Source: Gonatopus flavifemur (lineage: Eukaryota > Arthropoda > Insecta > Hymenoptera > Dryinidae). From it: DNA of 64,000 bases. The notes under the pieces were generated by a model. The model saw only the letters and a program-made list of their open reading frames with translations. It did not search any database and was not told where the DNA came from. A program made the translations under genes and the position numbers. This document shows, piece after piece, positions 10,484 to 21,105 of this stretch. The stretch lies in NCBI GenBank assembly GCA_018340375.1, contig JAFFJZ010000004.1, forward strand, positions 49,144,001-49,208,000, given 5' to 3'. The number at the start of each line of letters is the position of its first letter. Position 1 is the stretch's first letter.

Positions 10484-11389
10484 ATGAGTCAGAGTGATGC
10501 GAATCCGTCGGGGAGCCAACCGGCCCCAAACCCTCAAATAGCCGCATACCATGCACCGAAAATCCCACCATTCATTAGGGAAGACCCAGTTTTGTGGTTT
10601 GCTCAAGTTGATCGAACTTTTGCGAACGCAAGAATCGTGCAAGAGGCAACCAAGGCTGATTTTCTAATAGAAAAATTAGACCATGAATTACTGACTGCCA
10701 TCAGGGATTTGGTGTTATTAAATCCCCCACCTAATGATATTTATACGCAGATAAAAGCTCGATTGATTGATCGATTCGCGTCGTCTCCCGAAGTTACTTT
10801 GCGTCAACTTCTAAAAGGAGAAGTGTTAACTGACGGAAAGCCTTCTTTGATTCTTAACCGTTTACAAGCGTTGAACGACGGTAGGTGTAACGACGACGTA
10901 ATCCGAACAATATTTTTAGAACACTTGCCAAATCATATCCGTAGCTTTGTCGCCATTCCGGAAGTTCAGGGTTTACAGGCGTTAGCCGCACTCGCTGATC
11001 GAGCCGCGGAATACGCGCGTCCTTCCGGCTTCTCATCTTTTCCAGTATCATCTGCAAATCACTTACCACGTGACGAAAGCAGGCAGCCTTCACTCGAATT
11101 GGCCGCGACTCACGTACCTCGTTCTTCCGATGCTCCAAATACGGTACCGTCACCATTCGAAACAGAGATGTTGAAGTCAATGAAATTATTGACCCAGCAT
11201 ATTCTGAGCCAACAAAACCATAATTCTCGGGAAAGATCCTCTCATCCAAACCCATCGGGCCATAATCGTAATAGATCAAAATCTCCCGATCCAAACCGAT
11301 ATTGTAAATACCATAAAAAATATGGCAAGAAAGCGCGCAACTGTATTAAACCTTGCGCATGGAAATCAGGAAACGATTCGGTAAACTAG
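10484..11389 (+). CDS. gag: Gag of the Ty3/gypsy element
   Basis: A 301-residue capsid/nucleocapsid protein that would assemble virus-like particles around the element RNA. The ATG at 10484 (MSQSDANPSG) is preferred to the upstream in-frame ATG at 10364 because the leader residues there are hydrophobic and unlike Gag. The motif PPFIREDPVLWFAQVD near residue 27 is typical of insect gypsy capsids. A zinc-binding tail CKYHKKYGKKARNCIKPC lies near residue 276. The protein ends 28 bases after the first ATG of the pol frame. No lesion seen. Function is assigned from family resemblance; the start is inferred. Confidence 0.9.
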   Translation: MSQSDANPSGSQPAPNPQIAAYHAPKIPPFIREDPVLWFAQVDRTFANARIVQEATKADFLIEKLDHELLTAIRDLVLLNPPPNDIYTQIKARLIDRFASSPEVTLRQLLKGEVLTDGKPSLILNRLQALNDGRCNDDVIRTIFLEHLPNHIRSFVAIPEVQGLQALAALADRAAEYARPSGFSSFPVSSANHLPRDESRQPSLELAATHVPRSSDAPNTVPSPFETEMLKSMKLLTQHILSQQNHNSRERSSHPNPSGHNRNRSKSPDPNRYCKYHKKYGKKARNCIKPCAWKSGNDSVN

Positions 11390-14300
11390 CAACACCGGTC
11401 CAGACGGAGACTCTCGGATCGGTGCCGAGAACTTCGAAACGTCTCCATATTAACGATCAACATACCGGAGAAATTTTTCTCATCGACACGGGATGAGACG
11501 TATCCTTACTCCCTGTAAATAGAAAAAACCCCCCTCCACCAACTGACCTTCCGTTATTCGCCGCGAACAACTCACGCGTTACTACATTCGGTGAAAAACG
11601 CCGTACATTAAACTTAGGTTTGCGTAGAAATATAACGTGGAACTTCATCGTAGCCGCAGTTCCAACTCCAATCATCGGAGCAGATCTATTGGCTCACTAT
11701 CAATTGGTACCAGTATTACATCGTCAATGCTTAGTCAATTCCACTACCGGATTAAAAGCTGACGGTTTTCTCGGGCGCGCCAAACTCATCGGCATTAGCT
11801 CGATAAATCGGTCGTCTACTTACTCGGAAATTATCGCGAAATTTCCGGAAATCACTGGTGCTTCTAAAATCACGAACGTTCCAGTTGACGCGGTACAACA
11901 CGTGATACAAACAACAGGGCCCCCAGTAGCGAATCGTGCACGACGCTTGGCACCTGACAAATTCGCAGCTGCCAAAGCTCAGTTCAAACAAATGTGTGAC
12001 GACGGGATCTGCCGTCTTTCAAAAAGCCCCTGGGCATCGCCTATTCATATGACGTTGAAAAAGGATAAGGAGTGGCGCATTTGCGGCGATTATAGACGCC
12101 TCAATGCAGTCACTGTACACGACAGTTATCCCCTACCACATCTATATGATTTCAACTCTAATCTGGCGGGTGGACAAATTTTTTCAAAATTAGATTTACA
12201 CAAGGCGTACAATCAGATCCCGGTCGCACCGGCTGATGTCCCGAAAACAGCCGTGATAACACCATTCGGCCTATTCGAGTTTACGCGGATGACCTTTGGG
12301 TTACGTAACGCTGGGCAAACGTTCCAACGTTATATACATCGGGCTCTCGGGGACTTGGATTTTGCATTCGCGTATGTCGATGACATCCTCGTAGCTTCCT
12401 CAAGTTCAGAGGAGCACGAGGAGCATCTCAAAATCGTTTTCGAACGATTAAAAACATATTTTTTGCGCCTTAATCTCACCAAATGCGAATTTGGTAAAAA
12501 GGAAATCGAATTCCTCGGCTACAAAATCAACTCTGAAGGGCTAAAGCCCACCGAAGAGAAGGTTAAAGCAATCACTGATTTTCCTAAACCTAAGACCATC
12601 AAGGAACTTAGACGTTTCTTGGGTATTGTAAATTTCTATCGCCGAAACCTCCCTAACGCAGCGTCAATTCTGACCCCACTGGACTCATTTTTATCTGGTT
12701 CCAAGAAGAATGACCAACGGCCAGTCAATTGGACCGATGAATCGGAGCAAGCTTTCGCTAAAGCCAAATTTGACCTTGCCAACGCGACTCTCCTCATACA
12801 TCCAGTGGGCAACGCCAAAACTCGTTTGGTAACCGATGCATCTGATACAGGCATGGGTGCGGCTCTTGAACAAAACGTTTCGGGAAATTGGAAACCTCTA
12901 GCGTTCTTCTCCCGACGTTTTACACCTTCACAACGTGCGTACAGCACATATGATAGGGAACTTACCGCGATTTTCGAAGCAATCCGGTATTTCAAGTATT
13001 TTTTGGAAGGTCAAGACTTCACGATCGTTACCGATCATAAACCTCTTCAATACGCTTTCAAACAGAGTTCGGAAAAGGCTCCTCCACGTAGGCTCAGGCA
13101 ACTTGCTTACATTTCCGAATTCACTACCAAAATCGAACATGTTCCGGGTGAGTCGAACGTCGTAGCTGATTCTTTCTCGCGCGTCGAATCTCTACGATTA
13201 CCAACGGAGTGGAGTTTAATAGAACTCGCTCAGTTCCAAAAAGACGACGAGGAAATCAAAGACCTCCTACAAAACCCGGATTCCTCGCTCAACTTACGAA
13301 AAATTCAATGGGGACCAGACCATTCTACCATTGTTTGCGACCTAGCTGGTGAATCTTTGCGTCCGATAGTTCCGAAGGTCCTGCGCGAGCGTGTTTTCCA
13401 CCTGTTTCACGATCCCGCACACCCTAGCGCGAAAGTTACGGATAGGGTAATTCGAAATAGGTACGTTTGGCCAAGAATGCATTCGGACATCGCGGAATGG
13501 TGTAGAAATTGTTTGGACTGCCAGCAGTCGAAGGTTACTCGCCATAACCATTTAAAACCAGCTCAGTTCACCGCACCTGATGGCCGATTTAAACATGTTC
13601 ATTTAGATATTGTCGGACGCCTCAGAATCTCCGAAGGATACGAGTACTGTTTGACTATGATAGACCGATTTTCACGGTGGCCAGAAGCTATCCCTTTGAA
13701 AGACATCGAGGCTCAAACAGTATGTCGAGCATTTTTCGATCATTGGATCTCTCGATATGGAGCACCGGAGACCGTGACTACGGACCAAGGCTCTCAATTT
13801 GAATCCCAACTTTTCACCGCGTTATTAAAACTAACCGGCTGTAACCGCATTCGAACCACGCCATACCACCCTGCTTCGAACGGCATGATAGAGCGATGGC
13901 ACCGATCGTTGAAAGCTGCAATAATGTGTCATGCGGACCAGCAATGGACACGCTCGTTATCCACTGTTCTCTTAGGGTTGCGTTCGAATGTTTTAGACAT
14001 TGGTTCAGCTCCCGCTGAACTTGTATTCGGTACAGTTCTCCGCGTACCCGGTGAACTTATCTTACCTGACGATGACAATCCCAATCCGCAAATATTTCTC
14101 GAAGAGTTCAGAGAATATATGCGATTGGTCAGACCTGTTCCGGTGGAGCAGAAATACAAGCGGAAAGCATTCCTATTTAAGGACTTAAGTACATGCACCC
14201 ATGTATTTCTCCGTGTATGTAGGGTCAAGAAGTCTCTTGAACGACCGTACACCGGCCCACATAAGGTTATTCGACGAGTATCCGATCGCGTATTCGAAAT

Positions 14301-14475
14301 CGACATCGATGGTACACCACGACAGATCTCGGTCGAAAATATCAAACCTGCGTATTTCCTACGAGACGACCTTCAGTCGCACGCAAACACCGATGTTAAT
14401 GTACCTCAGATACGGACGTATCAGAGGCAGAAAAAGACTGTTCAAATTATTGACCAAAGACAGCCTTGTACATAG
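11359..14475 (+). CDS. pol: Pol polyprotein (PR-RT-RNaseH-IN), one TGA in protease
   Basis: Lies in the -1 frame relative to gag. The frame opens after a stop at 11347-11349 and its first ATG is 11359, inside the gag tail. Protease carries the active-site FLIDTG at 11476-11493, followed at once by TGA (11494-11496) where a serine codon is usual; the frame is then open to 14475. Reverse transcriptase has YVDD at 12373-12384. RNase H follows with VTDASD near 12830. Integrase has the zinc-binding H-H-C-C set at about 13395-13525 and catalytic D, D and E in LDIVG, TDQGSQF and MIERWH. A C-terminal GPHKVI module closes it. Translation could use -1 shifting or re-initiation at 11359; no canonical slippery heptamer was found in the 11350-11386 overlap. 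Apart from the TGA it looks functional. Confidence 0.93.
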
Positions 14476-14694
14476 TTTTATTTTCTTTTCTTCTTTTTAC
14501 TATATAGATTAAAATAGATATATAAACATTGTATTCAAAGAAAAACATGCAATATTGTAAAACCAAATCAATGTATCTTATGTAAAACCACGATATGTAA
14601 CCAAACCAAATCGTCATCACCGGATATCGAACGAACATTTTTTTTTTTTTCCCTTTTTACTCCACATTGTGAATCTCGCTCCTAGTAAGTCGCT
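14476..14694 (+). other. 3-prime untranslated region of the LTR element
   Basis: Non-coding stretch between pol and the polypurine tract, with a long T-run at 14639-14650. Confidence 0.7.
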
Positions 14695-14704
14695 AGGGGG
14701 GGAG
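14695..14704 (+). other. Polypurine tract
   Basis: AGGGGGGGAG ends three bases before the downstream LTR, the expected position for the plus-strand primer. Confidence 0.85.
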
Positions 14705-14707
14705 TAA

Positions 14708-15184
14708 TGTGGGCGCTAGCTTGGTCACGCGGTGGCATTTGACGCATGAAATGCGGACGCACCCCAAGTCTAGTAACTTTCTTGACTAAGCTGAACACGA
14801 CGGCCGACGGAAGAGGAGAACCGTTCCAACATTTGCCTCGGCAACACCTCGACTAATATTTCTCCCTCGAGATATCACGTACACGATATTGCGGCTTTAT
14901 ATTCGATTCTAATTCTCTACTGCATATCATGCTACAAGTTATTGCTAATAAACGTAGTTATCCGGTGATGATTTATTTTATTGTGTCGAATTAATAAATA
15001 TATACACTCTTACGTTTTAAATCTTGTGCATCAGTGACTCTTATCCAGTTCTATCATTACTCGGTTATTGGCATGTAGGACAATAATCAGGACACGCAAT
15101 TCCAGAGGATTACAGTTAACGATTATCCAACGCATATCAATCATCTATTGAATAAAGTTCAATAGTCTATTCAAATACCCTACA
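14708..15184 (+). repeat. 3-prime LTR, 477 bp
   Basis: Same length and termini as the upstream LTR; I found no mismatch on reading the two side by side. Followed by the duplicated TCCC. Confidence 0.97.
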
Positions 15185-15288
15185 TCCCCAGGCACACTAG
15201 CGCCGCCTGGTACTGTGGATAGTGAACTACGCGATCTCAGTGATTAACACGGTGGCTTGTGTACCCTGGTGGTAGCGTCTCGAGCGTG

Positions 15289-15612
15289 GTTTAAACTAGG
15301 GATCCTTTAATGAGGGATCGGACAATCAGTCGCCATTAGTGGGATACTTCCGGTTTTTTCTATAGTTTAGTTAAGCATGCATAATGTATGTTATTTTATT
15401 AAAATCATTTTTCTCAAATGTATTTACATGCTTTGTCCGAAGAATGGTTCAGATTCACTTAATTGTAAGTATTATACATGAATAAGCTGACTTTAAATAT
15501 GTATCTCGAATATTTTCATAAATATCAGTACCTATCCCACTAATGGCGGCCGACCAATCCGTAATCAGCAGTTGATTGTCCGATCCCTCATTAAAGGATC
15601 CCTAGTTTAAAC
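15289..15612. mobile_element. 324-bp inverted-repeat MITE, TTTAAA ends
   Basis: The left arm GTTTAAACTAGGGATCCTTT continues into AATGAGGGATCGGACAATCA. The right arm is its inverse. A second inverted block CCATTAGTGGGATA lies inside, against TATCCCACTAATGG. TTTAAA at both ends could be the target, but the arms may also include it, so the superfamily is not assigned. Confidence 0.75.
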
Positions 15613-15688
15613 ACCACACGTCCGAATCAGAACGTCCATTACGCGATGATTCATGCCGACGACATCGTGGAACAGCCAATATCAAATT

Positions 15689-15851
15689 CAGTGATGCCAG
15701 AAAAGACGATGTGGACCGAAAAATCAGCCCCTCCACTGTAAACACTTTGAAAGCTTTGTATGCGTGTGAGTCACACGTATATGGAAGTTTCATTGTGTGA
15801 ACAGTAGAGGGGCTCATTTTTCGATCCACACCGCCTTTTCTGGCATCATTG
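15689..15851. mobile_element. hAT MITE, 163 bp, 8-bp TSD
   Basis: Ends CAGTGATGCC and GGCATCATTG with about 50-bp inverted arms. The 8-bp duplication ATCAAATT lies at 15681-15688 and 15852-15859. Both the CA-starting end and 8-bp duplication are typical of hAT. It splits the protease-encoding part of the old gypsy copy. Confidence 0.92.
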
Positions 15852-15890
15852 ATCAAATTAGCCCTAGAACAACACTCTCCAGCCATCAAA

Positions 15891-16186
15891 ATGAAAATAG
15901 GTTCACGACTTGTCACCTTTCTACTAGATTCAGGGGCAGAAGTATGCTGAATTAAATGAAAACAATAAAAGATCTGACACCGTTAAATACCGAAGAAATC
16001 CTTTATCCATCCGGAATTTCCCCAGAAACTAACCTCACCATAGGGAAATTTGACATGAAATTCATTGGACACGTAACGACCTTTCACGTAGTACCTGATG
16101 ATTTTCCCATCGAGAATGACGGTGTAATTGGAATGACCTTCCTATCAAAACAAAACACAAAAATTAATTGGGAGGAAAATTGTTAA
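15891..16186 (+). pseudogene. Protease fragment of the old gypsy copy
   Basis: The frame from 15891 gives LLDSGAEV at about 15921-15944, the aspartic protease active site, then a stop at 15948. After a shift, 15956-16186 encodes the rest of the domain, with FHVVPDDFPIENDGVIGMTF resembling the second half of gypsy proteases. Broken by one stop and a frame change. Confidence 0.8.
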
Positions 16187-16393
16187 GAATTGAACGAATC
16201 CAAAATACCTTTCATTCAAGCAACTGAAATATATACAATTCCTCCTTGAACCCAACAAATTAATCAAATTCAGTTAAAAAATACAAATCTAAACGAAGGA
16301 CACGTATCCTGAATAGACAAGACCAATGGTGTATACTTGGGAAACGCCGTAGTTGAAAATTACCAAGGGGTATACCTATATGCCAATCGTTAA

Positions 16394-16890
16394 GGCTGCT
16401 CTCCCATGCATCGGAATGGACTGCCGGAACGGAACAAAACTTTCAGTGACATTTTAGTCCCCGTTCCGTTCCTTCGAAATCGTATACCTTGTCGCCATTT
16501 AACTCTATACATACTGGAATGAGCGCTCCCTAGATTGGCGCGGTCAGAGTGATATAATTTATGGCATGAGCAAGAGGGAGTACGACTCTCCCAACATATT
16601 TCCTACCTCTCTCTAAAACGCATTTGTTAGAAGCACATATCATGCGCCCAACATTCATCTCTCCCTCTGACCGGTCTATATTATAGGGAATCGAGGGAGT
16701 GCGCATTCCAGTATGTTATATAGTTCAATGCTTGTCGCACATGATCCGGAATGATTACGACCGGAATGAAAATTGACCAATTATTACTCGGATTTCTTTT
16801 AGCCGGTTCTACCAGAAAGCTATAAAACCAAGTTTCATTAGTTATGATAATATTCCGTTCCAGCACATTCCGGTCCATGGGAGAGCAGAG
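16394..16890. mobile_element. MITE A copy 1, 3-bp TAA TSD
   Basis: Ends GGCTGCTCTCCCATGCATCG and CGGTCCATGGGAGAGCAGAG. TAA lies at 16391-16393 and 16891-16893. Removing the element plus one TAA leaves a continuous pol reading frame, which proves the boundaries. It contains another MITE at 16496-16740. A second copy lies at 25638-25797. Confidence 0.85.
16496..16740. mobile_element. MITE B copy 1, 245 bp, 8-bp TSD, inside MITE A
   Basis: Ends CATTTAACTCTATACATACT and the inverse of CATTGAACTATATAACATAC. The 8-bp duplication CTTGTCGC is at 16488-16495 and 16741-16748, suggesting hAT. A second copy is at 36001-36236. Confidence 0.88.
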
Positions 16891-17076
16891 TAACGCTACC
16901 GATGAAGAACTTGACGTAAAATTACCAGAACTCAAGTGGATGAATCCGAACCCTATTAAATCCACCAAATCGCGAATCATGAATCGGAGAAAGAGAAATC
17001 TGTATAAAATTTCGGATAAATCAGTTGAACTGAACGGAAGCGAAACAGAGAGATTCGAAAAAACTAAACAATTGTG

Positions 17077-17782
17077 AGATTAGACCACCTTAATCAGGAA
17101 GAAAGGGAAGAAGTCGAAACTCTAATAAAAAATAGTTTAGATAGTTCCTGGAGACGATTTGACGCATACAAATGTACTCGACCACGAAATACCTACGACA
17201 GACGCCAAGCCCATTCATACCAAACAATATAGATTCCCTCCTAATTTGAAAGAAGAAATAGTTAGACAAGTCGATGGATTACTCGATAATAATATCATAC
17301 AAGCGTCCCAATCTCCATACAACACTCCGGTACGAATTGTCCCGAAAAAGGCAGACAGTCACGCAAATGAACGTTGGAAGCTAGTGTTGGATCTTCGTGC
17401 CCTGAACGAAAAAACAGTCAACAATGCTTATCCACTACCCAATATCACTGAAATCTTGGACCAACTCGGAGATGCTAAATATTTCAGCACCTTCGATCTC
17501 GCTTCCGGATTTCACCAGATCAAAATGAGCGACAAAGATCGACATAAGAAGCATTTTCAACTTCACATGGGCATTATGAGTTTTTGAGAATGCTTTTTGG
17601 ATTGAAAAATGTTCCTGCTACCTTTAAGCATCTCATGGACATTGTCCTAACGGGTCTACAAGGCGTAGAACTCTTTGTTTTTCTAGACAATATTGCAATA
17701 TACGCTAAACCCTTAAGCGAATATCGTAAAAAATACCTAAATTTGATTGCAAGACTCAGAGAAGCAAATCTCAAATTGCAGC
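17077..17782 (+). pseudogene. Reverse transcriptase fragment, old gypsy copy
   Basis: From 17159 the frame reads through QYRFPPNLKEEI, VRIVPKKAD, KLVLDLRALNEKT and STFDLASGFHQIKM, standard gypsy RT blocks. It stops at 17585-17587 and resumes as MRMLFGLKNVPATFKHLM. The catalytic box is FLDNIAIYA, so the second aspartate of the usual DD pair is lost. It ends at the hAT insertion at 17783. Confidence 0.9.
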
Positions 17783-18114
17783 CAGGGATGGGTTCTGTGA
17801 GCGTGCGATGAGTAATATGCGTTAACTATGCGCAGATTATGCATAAAACATGTAGAATACGCAGAAAATGCAGAAAATGCATGAAACATTATAAAATTAA
17901 TTCCGACTTAAAATTCAAAATTCAGAATATATGAAATAGATATTTATGAGTGTTGAAATGGTAAACAATTCATAGTTTTGAAATTATACCCCAACTTGAC
18001 CATAAAAAAAGATGATGCAGAAAACCCCCTTTAGTTATCTGCATTATTTGCATGAGTTTTATGCGCACATTATTCTTTGCATAAAACCTACCGTATTATG
18101 CGTACCCAACCCTG
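17783..18114. mobile_element. hAT-type element, 332 bp, 8-bp TSD
   Basis: Ends CAGGGATGGG and CCCAACCCTG. Flanked by ATTGCAGC (17775-17782) and ATTGCAAC (18115-18122), 7 of 8 identical. The RT frame rejoins exactly across the site. The interior is rich in ATGCAGAAA and ATGCATAAA words. Confidence 0.9.
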
Positions 18115-18348
18115 ATTGCAACCCGATAAATGTGAATTTCCATGTCGAGAAGTAGGTTATCTCGGACGTATGATTTCAGATGAAGAACTCAAACCCGATC
18201 CAAAGAAAATCGTTCGAAATCGAAAGCTGTTCGAAAATTCCCTATCCCAAAGAACCCCAAAAACATCAAACAGTTTCTCGGATTGGCTGGATATTATCGC
18301 CGATTCAGTCACAATTTTTCTAGGATTCCAGAACCGCTAATAAAATTG
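18115..18348 (+). pseudogene. Reverse transcriptase C-terminal part, old gypsy copy
   Basis: Encodes DKCEFPCREVGYLGRMIS, then after a frameshift the block FLGLAGYYRRFSHNF that links RT to RNase H in gypsy elements. Interrupted at 18349 by a MITE. Confidence 0.85.
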
Positions 18349-18514
18349 TTAAGTTGTAATTCCACACGAGCGTTGAGCGACGAGCGATTTCCCCAGGTTC
18401 TAGATTTCAGCGTCAAAGCTTCATGATGTTTCTCGACGCTCGATCTGAGAGTTAAAAGTTGTCTTTTAACTATTCTCTGTGCGGAAGAAAGGATATTGAA
18501 CAAATATGAATATA

Positions 18515-20546
18515 CAGGGTGGGGCATTTAAAGTGTCGCGGGCGTTTTTTCCAAAAATAAAGTGAGATACGAGAAAATTTTTCGGACAAAAGTTGTAGGG
18601 TACCGAGGGGGACATCCGATGGGGGCCTTGGCTTTGACCTCAAATCTCATCTTCAAGGGCATTCTGAGATCAACTCTTGTTTTTTAAATAGCATCTCATA
18701 TTTTTTACTGCAGATTTGGATTCTAGGTCAAAAACCAAGAAACTTTTGTCTGAACCATTTTCCTGAAATCCGCAAAAATGGCGCTCTAATCGATATTGTT
18801 CCATTTTGAATCTGACATTCGAATAACTCGAAAACGAAGGGTCTTGCAAAAGAATGTTTCGTACAAAAGTTGTCAATACACAACATATTTCAATCGTCTA
18901 CATTACCACCATTCAGAGCTCACGCGATGTAAACAAACGACGGGGTTCAGTGAAAATTCACGATTTTGAAAGTCAGTTTGTCAGTTACATTTGATTATTA
19001 CTTGGTTTATGACAAATTGAAAATCATGGATATCCGATACACGGTTTCTGAAAAGATCGATATGATCTACATTTACGGTGAAGTGCATAAGAACCCCAGA
19101 CAAGCATATGACTTGTATGCAGAACGATTTCCAGAAAGAACAACGCCATCCATTAGGTATTTTCAACGCATTACAAAATTATTCTCAGAAACGGGAAGTG
19201 TTACAAGGGAAAAACGACATCGAATGAGAACTGTTAGCGGAGAAAATGCGGAAGTTGATGTACTAGCTGCAGTAGCCAATAATCCACACGTGAGCTCTCG
19301 TGAAATTGAACTCCATTCGGGAATTCCTCGAAGAAGTGTTCTTCGAATACTGAAACGTCACAAATTCCATCCGTATCACATTTGTTTGCATCAAGACCTT
19401 CACGGTGATGATTTCGAAAATCGTGTACAGTTTTGTCGATGGGGTCTAGCGCAAATGCACAATAACAACTTCATCAACATATTATTTTCTGATGAGTCGA
19501 CGTTCACCAATCATGGTCAAGTAAATCGACATAATATGCATTACTGGGCGACAGAAAATCCAAGATGGTTACGTCAAGTAGAGCATCAAAGACAATGGGC
19601 TGTGAATGTTTGGTGTGGTATTTTTCGATCTCGAGTAATTGGACCGTACTTCATTGCAGATACGCTAAATGGAGAGAAGTACAGACATTTCTTAGATCAA
19701 GTACTTCCAACATTACTTGAAGACATACCTATTCAGGAACGATTGAATATGTGGTATCAACACGATGGTTGTCCATCCCATTATGCAGTCACAGCTCGAG
19801 AAATATTGGACAGAGATTATCCTGGACGATGGATAGGACGTCGTGGACCAGTTCATTGGCCTGCCCGTTCTCCGGATCTTACTTCTCCAGATTTTTTTTT
19901 ATGGGGATACATAAAAGATACAGTTTATCAACAAGCACTGACTACACCTGAGGATATGCGTCAACGAATCATCAATGCATGCGCGAGCATCAATGAAGAT
20001 ATTTTAGCACGAGTTCAGCAATCTTTTGTAAAACGTTTTGAAATGTGTATTGAAGTCGAAGGCCATCATTTTGAGCATCTACTGCATTAAAATTATCCAA
20101 GTGATGTAGACGATTGAAATGTGTTGTGTTTTGTCTGTTATTCCCCATCACCTCCGTTTCAGTTCAAGGGGTCCCCCTTGGAATCAGACAACTTTTGTCC
20201 GAAACATTCTCCTCCAAGACCCTTCGTTTTCGAGTTATTCTAATGTCAGATTCAGTATGGAACAATATCGATTAGAGCGCCATCTTTGCGGATTCCAGGA
20301 AAATGGTTCAGACAAAAGTTTCTTGGTTTTTGACCTAGAATCCAAATCTGCAGTAAAAAATATGAGATGCTATTTAAAAAACAAGAGTTGACCTCAGAAT
20401 GCCCTTGAAGATGAGATTTGAGGTCAAAGCCAAGGCCACCATCGGATGTCCCCCTCGATACCCTACAATTTTTGTCCGAAAAATTTTCTCGTATCTCATT
20501 TTATTTTTGGGAAAAACGCCCGCGACACTTTAAATGCCCCACCCTG
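18515..20546 (+). mobile_element. DD41D mariner-family transposon, 2032 bp
   Basis: Ends CAGGGTGGGGCATTTAAAGT and its inverse, with TA at 18513-18514 and 20547-20548. The inverted repeats extend several hundred bases into the element (for example the block with GAGGTCAAAGCCAAGGCC) with interruptions. One long transposase frame occupies the middle. Confidence 0.92.
19026..20090 (+). CDS. Transposase, IS630-Tc1-mariner superfamily, DD41D
   Basis: A 354-residue DNA transposase that would bind the terminal repeats and cut-and-paste the element. The ATG at 19026 (MDIRYTVSEK) is preferred to 18966 because it begins the helix-turn-helix region. HTH motifs span about residues 5-115. The catalytic core has LFSDESTF near residue 155, QHDG near residue 245 and SPDLTSPDFFLWG near residue 285. 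Between the second and third aspartates are 41 residues by count, the DD41D signature (rosa-like family) rather than DD34D of mariner. The frame has no stop or shift, so it may be functional. Confidence 0.9.
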   Translation: MDIRYTVSEKIDMIYIYGEVHKNPRQAYDLYAERFPERTTPSIRYFQRITKLFSETGSVTREKRHRMRTVSGENAEVDVLAAVANNPHVSSREIELHSGIPRRSVLRILKRHKFHPYHICLHQDLHGDDFENRVQFCRWGLAQMHNNNFINILFSDESTFTNHGQVNRHNMHYWATENPRWLRQVEHQRQWAVNVWCGIFRSRVIGPYFIADTLNGEKYRHFLDQVLPTLLEDIPIQERLNMWYQHDGCPSHYAVTAREILDRDYPGRWIGRRGPVHWPARSPDLTSPDFFLWGYIKDTVYQQALTTPEDMRQRIINACASINEDILARVQQSFVKRFEMCIEVEGHHFEHLLH

Positions 20547-20743
20547 TATATTGTTTGAGCTGAAGTGCCTTCTTTATCCTGCACTATTGAGAATGATTGA
20601 ATAATGATGGATTGTGCTGAAACTCAATTATGGGTCAGAACGGCATCAAAGCTAAACACTGTTTAGCTTTCACGTTGACTCCCAGAAATGGTGAAAATCG
20701 CTCGACGCTGGACGTTTGATGCTCGTATGAAATTACACCTTTA

Positions 20744-20942
20744 CAGAAAGATATCCCTTTTGAGTGGAATCAACTTCAACAAGAAGCCTTTGAAACCTCA
20801 AAAAATTGTCTATGTCAAGAACCAGTATTACAATATCCCGATTTCAATAAACCCTTTCTATTAACCACTGACGCAAGTGGTTACGCGATAGTCAGAATCT
20901 CAGAATATTGAGTCAAGGACCAGTAGAAAAAGACCAACCCTG
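20744..20942 (+). pseudogene. RNase H start, old gypsy copy
   Basis: Encodes LQQEAFETSKNCLCQEPVLQ and LLTTDASGYAI, the first part of gypsy RNase H including its first catalytic aspartate. The downstream catalytic part is missing, replaced by the composite at 20943-21105. Confidence 0.85.
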
Positions 20943-21010
20943 CAGGCACGGCGGTACGTTCTTTTCTGTCTTCCTCTTCGTCCGTTCACCTATCCTTTAT
21001 TGCTCCTAAC
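20943..21010. mobile_element. Truncated hAT MITE (CAGGCACGG end)
   Basis: Only the left end CAGGCACGGCGGTACGTTCT is present, same family as the complete copy at 24153-24313. Truncated where the next fragment begins. Confidence 0.75.
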
Positions 21011-21105
21011 TGCCTGAAAGTCGGATCTCTCTCTTTCTCAATTTAACCACACTTATTTCTATTGAAATCATAGGCAATGCTCGCTCCAGTAGTATATGCT
21101 CTAAG
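21011..21105. mobile_element. Truncated MITE D fragment
   Basis: Carries CTGCCTGAAAGTCGG and the terminal GCTCGCTCCAGTAGTATATG followed by CTCTAAG, one end only. Complete copies are at 34360-34639 and 46359-47027. Confidence 0.75.

Larger units (their letters stand above)
8523..15184 (+). mobile_element. Young Ty3/gypsy LTR retrotransposon, 6662 bp
   Basis: Two 477-bp LTRs bound a primer-binding site, a long leader, gag, pol and a polypurine tract. The 4-bp duplication TCCC lies at 8519-8522 and 15185-15188. I see no difference between the two LTRs, so insertion was recent. Domain order in pol is protease, reverse transcriptase, RNase H, integrase, which defines Ty3/gypsy. No env-like frame follows pol. 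The only obvious lesion is a TGA in the protease. Gag and pol lie in different frames (pol is -1). Confidence 0.97.
18352..20740. mobile_element. PIF/Harbinger-like MITE copy 1, carrying a DD41D transposon
   Basis: Ends AGTTGTAATTCC and GAAATTACACCT. TTA lies at 18349-18351 and 20741-20743. Inner arms CGAGCGTTGAGCGACGAGCG and the inverse of CGAGCATCAAACGTCCAGCG. The pol frame continues across the site. The 18515-20546 transposon was inserted inside. Copy 2 (26720-26853) has TAA on both sides, so the target rule is TWA. Confidence 0.88.

Noticed and set aside
12636..14345. Several 60-140 residue minus-strand frames across pol
   Set aside because: Shadows of the pol reading frame with no independent support.
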